A program made the position numbers and the translations under genes. A DNA stretch of 21,871 nucleotides from contig JALLAP010000374.1 of the NCBI GenBank assembly GCA_036939355.1, forward strand, positions 1 to 21,871, read 5' to 3'. Each line of letters opens with the position of its first letter. The first letter of the stretch is position 1. Source of the stretch: Thalassiosira profunda. Its lineage: Eukaryota > Bacillariophyta > Thalassiosirophyceae > Thalassiosirales > Thalassiosiraceae. Shown here in pieces: positions 15,567-21,871 of the stretch. The notes beneath the pieces were generated by a model, which had not been told where the DNA came from, did no database searches, and was given only the letters and a program-made list of their open reading frames with translations.

Positions 15567-17006
15567 TCACTCACTGACTCCGGCAGATCGCTCAATCAAA
15601 TCGGCCAACACTCGAAAGTATGTGGGCTCACCGGGGCGGAATGCACCCTTCTTCCTGCAGATCATACAGCGAATCTTCTTGGGCACTCTGCCGTTCTCTC
15701 GCGCTTCAGCGGCTTGCTGCTCCAAGGCACATCCATGGCAACAGTGATGGCCACACGAGCCCAGAACGGGCAAACGACGTCTGCTATTTTCATTCTCTTC
15801 AGCATGCAGATTGGACGAGAAATTGAGGTTGCAAATGCCACATGTGATGTCGTCTTCCTCCAACGTGAGTGTGCGCCGAGAAGCGATTGGATTGCTCCTC
15901 AGAAGCTTACCGTCGCGATAGATTTGTCCGTATTCGGCGCCTGTTGTCGCCTTGGTCATGATAAAATCGCCATGCCGCTGATTGCAATACCACTCTCCAT
16001 CGTCGACGGATCCATCGGCCCACGTGTACTTGCCGTTGCCGTGCCTCTTGCCATCCTTCCACTCCCCATCGTAGACACGTCCATCGGCCCACGTGTACTT
16101 TCCCTTTCCGTGCATCTCGTCGTCCTCCCATTCTCCCTCATAGACACGTCCATCAGCATATCTCATCTTGCCATGACCGTGCTTCTTCCAATCCTTCCAT
16201 TTTCCTTCATAGACCGCCCCATCGGCCCACGTGTACTTGCCCTGGCCGTGCCTCTTGCCCTCCTTGAATTCTCCTTCGTAGACGCCTCCACTGGCCCACG
16301 TGTACTTGCCCTGCCCATGTTTCATATCCTCTTTATATTCCCCCTCATGGGCATCTCCATTGGCCCACGTGAACTTGCCGTTGCCATTCTTCCTGCCCTC
16401 TTTCCACTTCCCTTCGTAGACGTTTCCATCGGAGTACTTGATCTTGCCTTGCCCGTGCTTCTTGCCATCCTTCAGTTCGCCTTTGTAGACGGAACCGTTG
16501 GCGTACCTCACGACTTTCCATCCACGGGGCAGTGGGGCTCCGTCGGCGGGCGCGTTCTGCTGGAGGGATTTCTTGCCCCGCGGCGACCCGGAGTCGCTGC
16601 GAGTGCCGCCGCCAAACGCCTCGGACCGGTCCCGTTTCGTGACGTTCTCCATGTCACCGTTCTCCTCGGCATCCGACGGAGCAGAGGTAGCCACGGTCGA
16701 CTCCCTCTGTTGACCGCCGTCAGAGGGGAGAATGCCGGCAACGTCCACGCCCCGAGCATCAGCGAGGGGGGTTTCGGCGGCGGCCAAAGGCGATGGCGGC
16801 CCAAGGTTGACCCCCAACTCTCCGGGCGCACCCCCCACGCCGGCCTCGGCCTGCCGCTGCACACCCCCCTCGTCCACGGACAGGCCGTCCGCGTCGTCCT
16901 CCCGCCCGCCCGTCCTATTTACACCAAGCGCTGCATGAAAGAGGGAAAAGTCGTTGGAGCCATCCGACCCCTCCTCCGTCGCTACCGACCCGTCCGACTC
17001 CGCCAT
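15567..17006 (-). CDS. MORN-repeat RING-finger protein (putative E3 ubiquitin ligase)
   Basis: Single exon, 479 residues; an in-frame TAG at 17015-17013, two codons before the ATG, supports this start. Residues 1-40 contain a module shared with the LRR protein (SVATEE...DGSN.F.L.HAA.G). Residues about 41-160 are low-complexity. Residues 168-351 are eight consecutive 23-residue MORN repeats of the form YADGRVYEGEWEDDEMHGKGK, the last one degenerate. MORN repeats often bind lipids or act as membrane-linked scaffolds. A RING finger follows at about 389-450: Cys389, Cys392 (CGIC), then CGHHCCHGC and a final CMIC pair (Cys447, Cys450), enough ligands for two zinc ions. This suggests an E2-binding ubiquitin ligase positioned by its MORN repeats; target unknown. 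No membrane segment is seen. Confidence 0.92.
   Translation of the reverse strand: MAESDGSVATEEGSDGSNDFSLFHAALGVNRTGGREDDADGLSVDEGGVQRQAEAGVGGAPGELGVNLGPPSPLAAAETPLADARGVDVAGILPSDGGQQRESTVATSAPSDAEENGDMENVTKRDRSEAFGGGTRSDSGSPRGKKSLQQNAPADGAPLPRGWKVVRYANGSVYKGELKDGKKHGQGKIKYSDGNVYEGKWKEGRKNGNGKFTWANGDAHEGEYKEDMKHGQGKYTWASGGVYEGEFKEGKRHGQGKYTWADGAVYEGKWKDWKKHGHGKMRYADGRVYEGEWEDDEMHGKGKYTWADGRVYDGEWKDGKRHGNGKYTWADGSVDDGEWYCNQRHGDFIMTKATTGAEYGQIYRDGKLLRSNPIASRRTLTLEEDDITCGICNLNFSSNLHAEENENSRRRLPVLGSCGHHCCHGCALEQQAAEARENGRVPKKIRCMICRKKGAFRPGEPTYFRVLADLIERSAGVSE
15954..16505 (-). repeat. Eight 69-bp MORN-coding repeats
   Basis: Eight tandem 69-bp units, diverged at DNA level but constant in length, each encoding one 23-residue MORN repeat. 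The words GGCCCACGTGTACTTGCC and close variants recur on the plus strand. Confidence 0.92.
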
Positions 17007-17552
17007 TTTGCGCTACAGGGACGCCCCCTTCTCGCCCGCAGCACGGCGGATGAGAGAGGGGATGCACCCACGACTAAGTGCACGAGGGGGAAAAGTGGGA
17101 GACCACAGGTTTACACAGCGCCGTTCTCGCGTCGGTCGGGAATGTGCTGCGTCCCCCCCGCTCGCGTCCGCGTCGTGGTCAGTCGCCAGGCCTGCCCCCT
17201 TCGGCTCGCCGCCGCCGCGAGTCTGCTCCTCGCTCCGTTTTCGACTTTCGACGGACTCCGCAGTCCGCAGACAAAAAAGTTTACGTACAATACGTACCTC
17301 CTACTCGTACCTCAGCCCCGGCGCTTCGTCCACATCACACGCACCCAGCGTCTCGGCCGCTTGGGGCTCCTCCTCCCATGCTCCAGCGGCGCCCAGCATC
17401 GGCAAAGACTCGGGCGGCTCGTTCGGTGTCTACAGAGATCGGTGGAGAAGTTGTTGCTTTTTAAGGACGCTTGCATTTTGATGGCACCTTGTGCTTGTGT
17501 CGAGGGCCGGGCAGTTGATTGAGTTGTGGATTCCTGTGGGTGAATTGCAACC
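17007..17552. other. Divergent intergenic region
   Basis: 546 bp between the start codons of the MORN-RING and GGCT-NB-ARC genes. At 17282-17310 there are two TACGTA palindromes 9 bp apart and three CGTAC words, just after an A6 run. These could be transcription-factor sites for either promoter. I see no gene here. Confidence 0.5.
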
Positions 17553-20500
17553 ATGTCCGGCGAGGCGGATGGCTACGACTACATCTTTGGGTTCGGTTCC
17601 ATCAGTGAGTGTTCAGCAGCGATCGTTGCAGCTGGTTGTGTATATACTTTATTCATGTCTAATGCATCATTGGTGAGTTGCAGTGAACACATCCACCCAC
17701 GCGACGTGGCAACCGCCCGACAAGAAGGGATCCGGCGCCATCCCCGGGTCCATTGCCACCATCAAACAGCGCTTTGGATATCGGAGGGAGTGGAACTTTC
17801 GCTCGGCCACGGGCTTCACGGCCCTCGGCGTCGTCAAGGCTGACAGCAACGACGCCAGCGACATCAACGGGGTGTTGTTTCGGGTGCCCCGGGGGGAGAT
17901 GCCCAATTTCGATCGGAGGGAGGTGGGATACGAAAGGATCGCGGTGCCGTTGGACTGCCTGCAATTCCACCCGGAGCTGTCCGGATGTACAGCTCAAACA
18001 ACTTTCGACCTGGGACCCGGGGACAAAATTTGGCTGTACGTGCCCCTCCCCTCGCACACCCACGACGCCGACGAGAATCACCCGCTGTTGCAATCCTACG
18101 TCGACACGGTGCTGCAGGGATGCCTCGAATGGGGCGGCGAGGGATTGGCCGAGAAATTCATCTTGTCGACGGGCGGGTGGAGCTGCTATTACCTCAACGA
18201 CACCCCGTCGAGCCGGCGGCCGTGGTTGTTTCGAAAGCAGTACGCGACGATCGACCAATTGCTGTCGAAGCATTCCCAGCGGACGAACTACGGGGATCGG
18301 CGCCACCCCGAGGAGTTTGCGAGTGAGTTCAACCAACGGATGAAGGGAACGTGGAGTATACCACGGAGGAATCCGACCTTTACCGGGAGAGAACGCGAGC
18401 TGGACGAGCTGCGGTCTCGGTTTTCGTCGCAAGACACCGGGGGGCAGCGGATCGTGGTGAAGGTGGAGGTCGCGGGCATGGGAGGCGTGGGGAAGACGCA
18501 GCTCGTCACGGAGTATTGCTACCGATACTTTCCTCGCGAGTACGGGCTGGTCGTCTGGCTCAACGCCGAAACGGTGGATACTCTTGTGACGGATTATCGT
18601 CAATTGCTCGCGGATTTGGCCAACGTCGATGCGGATTTGGACGAGAGCACAGAAGAGCTGTTGGGCGAAGTGAAGTCTCGCCTCTTCCGTTCCAACGTGC
18701 CTTGGCTGCTCGTATTCGACAACATCGAAGACCACGCCCTGCTCGACAAGTTTGTTCCCAGGGGAGCGGGCACGATTGGCCACGTCCTGGTGACCACTCG
18801 CCACATGGAAGCCGAGGCCGGAGCCGATTCCGATGGCACTCTGTTTTTAGGGTGCCTCGACACCTCCGAAGCGGTTGAGCTGTTGAGACGATCAGCTGGC
18901 TCTCACAATATGGAAGGCCCATCGAATACCAGTGCAGCGGAGGAGTTGTGTGAGAAGTTGGGCAATCTTCCTCTTGCACTCAGTATGGCCTCTGGGTACA
19001 TGCGACAGTGCGACGTCGAGTGCGCCGAGTATCTGGGACGGTACACCACCTCCGAGAAAAATGGGCAGTCTCTCTTGCGTCGTGGCAAACTGCCCGACTA
19101 CTCATTGACAGTGGCATCCAGCCTATCGTTGATTTTGCCAAAGCTGGAAGAAGAGAACGCAACGACGGCGCAGGTGCTGCACTTGCTCTCCTTTCTGGGA
19201 CCAGATGGAATTACCAAGCAAATTCTTCGACATCTGCTCTGCGCTAAGAAAGGATTCGACGAACGATGCGAAGACTCTACAAAGAAACAGGCTTGGAAGA
19301 GCAACGCACTTGTTGCTTGTGTCTTAGTTGGTGGGGCAACACTGACCCTGCCAGGAATGAATGCGGGGCGTCGTACAGGGATTTGCGCAATTTTGGCAAC
19401 TGCAGCAACTTCCATCCTTCTCTCGAAGAGTTTGGGGCGTATTGGCTCTAGCAGTGAAGCAACACGGGCTGGGCCAGCCTTGAAACGATCACCCTCTACC
19501 TCATTTTCTTCCCATACTTACGAGCAGGCCGATCACTCGTGGGATCTACTGAAATCGTGGTCGCTTTTGTCAGTGAAAGAGGGCAAGGGGAGTGTGCACA
19601 GGCTGCTGCAGCAAGCTATGCGGTCCTGCCAAACAGAGGAAGAAGAGACTTATTATATGATGATCTGCATCGATGCGTTGGTGTCGTGTTGGACGTTCAA
19701 GCCATCGGAAATATCTACTTGGAAGGAATCACTCAGTCTCTTGGAGCACGTCAAGTCTATCGTTGTGCATTTCGAGGAGCTCTGCTCTGATGCAAACTGC
19801 AACAGGGATATAGTTCTGAAAGTGGCACAACTGTCGAAGGAGGCTGGAGTTCTGTCAGCGATGGCGTTGAATGCTTTTGTGGAAGCAATGTCTTCTCTCG
19901 AAATATCGCTGAAGCTTCTTGAGTCGTCGTCACATGCAGCTAAACCAGACTTTCGGCGAGCGCAAGCACATTCGCTTCATGAATTGAGCAAGATTTATCG
20001 ATACCAGGGGCGCTACGATGACGCCATCAAATGCCTCACTGATTCCTTGGCCCTCAATAAGGCAGATGATTGCCTGACGGCAGACTCGCTGCACGAGCTG
20101 GGGATCTGCGAGATGAGAAAGCACGATTTAGATTCCGCTGCAACGTTCCTGCAGAAATCGCTGGCCATACGGCGGCGTTTGGGCGAGGAGGAAAGCGGCC
20201 AAATCAATGCCAGCTCTACCCTTCATCAGCTAGCCGCCACCCACATTGCGCGGAAGCCGCCTTCGCTGGACACTGCAAAGGCGCTGCTTCAAGAGGCGTT
20301 GACTCTATCGCGTCAAGTTGGACAGCGAGCAGCCACGCTCAAAGCTTTGGCGAGAGTGACTATTCGTCAAGGACAACTCGACCAGGCAGAACGATACCTT
20401 GAAATGGCGCTTGAGTTGTATCGTGAAGTGTATGGGGACAACAATCTGCACATCAACATCGCAGCGGTCAAGTTTCAGCAGGGAGCACTTGCACAACAGC

Positions 20501-21336
20501 GCGAGCAGCTCGACGAGGCGTGGCTCCAGTGAGTATATGAATGCATTTGACGCCTTTGCTTGGTTGACTGAGCTAATGAGATACTTCCTGCATTTGTCCT
20601 GCTTACGATCAGTTTCTATGAATGCCTCCGCATTCGACGGCACGTCTACGCCTATGCACGTGGGCAGGCGTCGGATGACTCTAATCCAATTCACTTGGAG
20701 GTTTCGTGCGTGCTTCACGAGTTGGGAGCGGTGGGATTCGGTCAGAAGCGATTCTCTCAGTCGATGGAGATGCTGCAGGCGGAGCGGCGCATTCTCGAGA
20801 CGTTGGATGAGCAAACCGAGAGAGTGACTCAAGCGCGGCTGACCAACTTGACCTGGCTACGGAAATGCGCAAAAGAGATGGGCGACGATAGCCTTGCGAC
20901 GCAATTCGCCAACGAAAGAACAGGAATGGCGAAGAAGAAATCTGCGCAACCCAAAGAGAAGCGAAACAATCTGCAGACAGAGTCTATCGCACTCCAGCAA
21001 AAGGCGATGGAGTGTCGATTGCTGGCGAGAAAGTTGGCGCTGGACAAGGCCGACTCGCAAAGGCATAAAGGAGAGCTGCTGACTGGCTTGGAGGAGCTAT
21101 CGGGCGAAATACGAACATCTGCGCCGGGTCCGTTGAAAGAGGCAGCGAAACATTTCAGAGCTACCGTGTTGCGTTGGGTAGATCAACCTGGTGGGAGGCG
21201 CTCGCCTATTCTGTCCGCATGCGATGCATTGAGAGACGTTCTGAGAGACCAAGGCGTGGAGGTAAACGATTCCTTGTTGTTCGCAGCATCCCCTTCCAGA
21301 AAGAAGACGAAGCCCAAGCCCAAAAAGTCTCGGTAA
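17553..21336 (+). CDS. GGCT-like + NB-ARC (STAND ATPase) + TPR fusion protein
   Basis: Exons 17553-17604, 17684-20528 and 20613-21336 give 1206 residues. Residues about 8-220 resemble the gamma-glutamylcyclotransferase/AIG2 fold: glycine-rich YIFGFGSIMN (10-19) and Glu97 in FDRREVGYERI, the position of the catalytic Glu. Residues about 250-490 are an NB-ARC/STAND ATPase: TFTGRERELDEL, Walker A AGMGGVGKT (Lys288), Walker B LLVFDN (359-364), sensor VTTR (387-390) and LGNLPLAL (443-450). A winged-helix region (about 510-543 and 630-665, ending GSVHRLLQQAMR) is split by an insert with two hydrophobic stretches. Residues about 774-1035 are TPRs (for example AHSLHELSKIYRYQGRYDDA). The C-terminus is Lys-rich, ending KKTKPKPKKSR. 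STAND proteins are ligand-triggered switches, often in immunity or cell death; here the TPRs would be the sensor and the GGCT-like domain the effector. That assignment is inference. Confidence 0.88.
17605..17683 (+). other. Intron 1 of GGCT-NB-ARC gene
   Basis: 79 bp, GTGAGT...TTGCAG, phase 1, with a CTAAT branch-like element. It sits inside the YIFGFGSI-MN motif, which splicing restores. Confidence 0.88.
19303..19440 (+). other. Segment encoding two hydrophobic stretches in the winged-helix region
   Basis: Encodes about residues 558-603 of the fusion protein: ALVACVLVGGATLTLPGM, a short basic turn (NAGRRT), then GICAILATAATSILL. Two stretches of membrane-spanning length separated by a few polar residues look like a hairpin. 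Confidence 0.6.
20529..20612 (+). other. Intron 2 of GGCT-NB-ARC gene
   Basis: 84 bp, GTGAGT...ATCAG, phase 2, with GCTAATGA branch-like sequence. It joins LDEAWL to HFYECLRIRRHVYAY within a TPR helix; unspliced reading stops at 20530-20532. Confidence 0.88.
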
Positions 21337-21368
21337 CAGCTAGGCGTTAGTTTGTGTGGTATACTCGA

Positions 21369-21871
21369 TTAGAATTCACCCGACGACGACTGGTTTTTGC
21401 CTATCTTGCCCTTGAGCATCTTGGTACTCCGGGAGGCCTTCTTGGAGGCCTTCTTGTGCAGCTGCTTGAGCGACCCTTCGAGGCTGGAGATGGTGTTTTC
21501 GCGCGCCTGTACTTTCGTCTGCATCTCCTCAGCGAATATTTCCTTCTCCTGCTCCAGCTCCGCAATCCTCGTCAGGAGAGGAGCCAACTTCGCCTGCGCA
21601 TCCGAACGGAGGCAGTCGACGGACGACTCTAGCACTTTGTTCTTCTTCTCCAGCATCACTACTTGGGCGACAAGGACGGGGTCCGAGCCACCATTGTCGT
21701 CGTCGTCGTCGTCGTCGAACGGGTTCGTCTGCTGGGGAGTCGCCGGCGGGGACGACAGGCTGTCTCTCGCCGATTTATTTATTTCCACGAGTTGGTTCTC
21801 CAAAGCAGATCGTTGGGCAGTGACGATTTCGTTTTCGTCTCGGAGCTGTTCGTTCTCCAGCTGAGATTTGA
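21369..21871 (-). CDS. Coiled-coil protein, C-terminal part, runs off right edge
   Basis: The frame is open from the right edge (first full codon at 21869) to a stop at 21369, about 166 residues. It starts in heptad-patterned sequence (SQLENEQLRDENEI), passes a disordered linker with NPF followed by seven Asp, and returns to coiled coil (MLEKKNKVLESSVDCL; ITRIAELEQEKEI-like). The tail is Lys/Ser-rich (KKASKKASRSTKMLKGKIGK). No ATG in this frame explains a start at the linker, so the protein begins outside the window. NPF tripeptides can bind EH domains in endocytic proteins; this is only suggestive. Family unknown. Its stop lies 32 bp from that of the convergent GGCT-NB-ARC gene. Confidence 0.75.
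   Translation of the reverse strand, partial: KSQLENEQLRDENEIVTAQRSALENQLVEINKSARDSLSSPPATPQQTNPFDDDDDDDNGGSDPVLVAQVVMLEKKNKVLESSVDCLRSDAQAKLAPLLTRIAELEQEKEIFAEEMQTKVQARENTISSLEGSLKQLHKKASKKASRSTKMLKGKIGKNQSSSGEF
21696..21716. repeat. GTC trinucleotide microsatellite (poly-Asp)
   Basis: Seven GTC units on the plus strand encode an Asp run in the leftward coiled-coil protein. Confidence 0.85.

Noticed and set aside
15954..16505. Regularly spaced repeats that could suggest a CRISPR array or satellite
   Set aside because: The 69-bp units are contiguous, coding and diverged; they are MORN repeats, with no spacers.
15564..17522. Very long plus-strand open frame (about 650 codons) with repeated hydrophobic segments
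   Set aside because: It is the antisense of the MORN repeats and their upstream region; the periodic hydrophobic pattern mirrors the 69-bp repeat, and the opposite strand has clear MORN and RING motifs.
1..21871. tRNA, rRNA, transposon ends or viral genes
   Set aside because: No tRNA T-arm/cloverleaf, terminal inverted repeats, transposase or reverse-transcriptase motifs were recognised by eye; a tRNAscan or repeat-library search would be decisive.

Overview
The window looks like a gene-dense, compact, GC-rich nuclear locus of a eukaryotic alga, most likely a diatom or a close stramenopile relative. Reasons: short spliceosomal introns (75-136 bp, nearly all GTGAGT...AG) interrupt the genes. 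One protein combines a helicase-associated (HA) domain with a DUF6824 domain (LLGRG...HPGNK), a pairing I associate with diatoms. One protein carries a signal peptide followed by an AVA|F site, like the diatom plastid presequence. The gene content is purely eukaryotic: a MIT-domain calpain, the mitochondrial SAM50 barrel, MORN-RING and an NLR-like STAND protein. Species cannot be named from the sequence alone.

Layout, left to right. (1) 1-1344, minus: 5' part of a FAD-dependent DAO/MnmC-like oxidoreductase, running off the left edge. (2) 1735-3126, plus: coiled-coil protein of unknown function. (3) 3274-6156, minus: calpain-7/PalB-like protease with MIT domains. (4) 6487-7590, plus: aspartyl/asparaginyl beta-hydroxylase-like 2-oxoglutarate oxygenase. 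(5) 7824/7943-9556, plus: leucine-rich-repeat protein with a reading-frame break near its start. (6) 9598-11344, minus: plastid-targeted TPR + TylF-type methyltransferase. (7) 11363-13101, plus: helical repeats + HA + DUF6824 + SANT/Myb protein. (8) 13403-15162, plus: SAM50 with an unresolved N-terminus. (9) 15567-17006, minus: 8 MORN repeats + RING finger. (10) 17553-21336, plus: gamma-glutamylcyclotransferase-like domain + NB-ARC + TPR. (11) 21369-21871, minus: C-terminal end of a coiled-coil protein running off the right edge.

Neighbouring genes are mostly divergent or convergent with very small gaps (18 bp between two divergent start codons, 41 and 32 bp between convergent stops). They do not form a pathway; they are independent nuclear genes packed tightly. 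The most interesting items are the GGCT-NB-ARC-TPR fusion with a hydrophobic hairpin inserted in its winged-helix region, a short protein module shared by the LRR and MORN-RING genes in opposite orientation, a degenerate second copy of the SANT recognition helix just past a stop codon, and an EF-hand-like loop inside SAM50. I found no tRNA, rRNA, CRISPR array, transposon or viral sequence.
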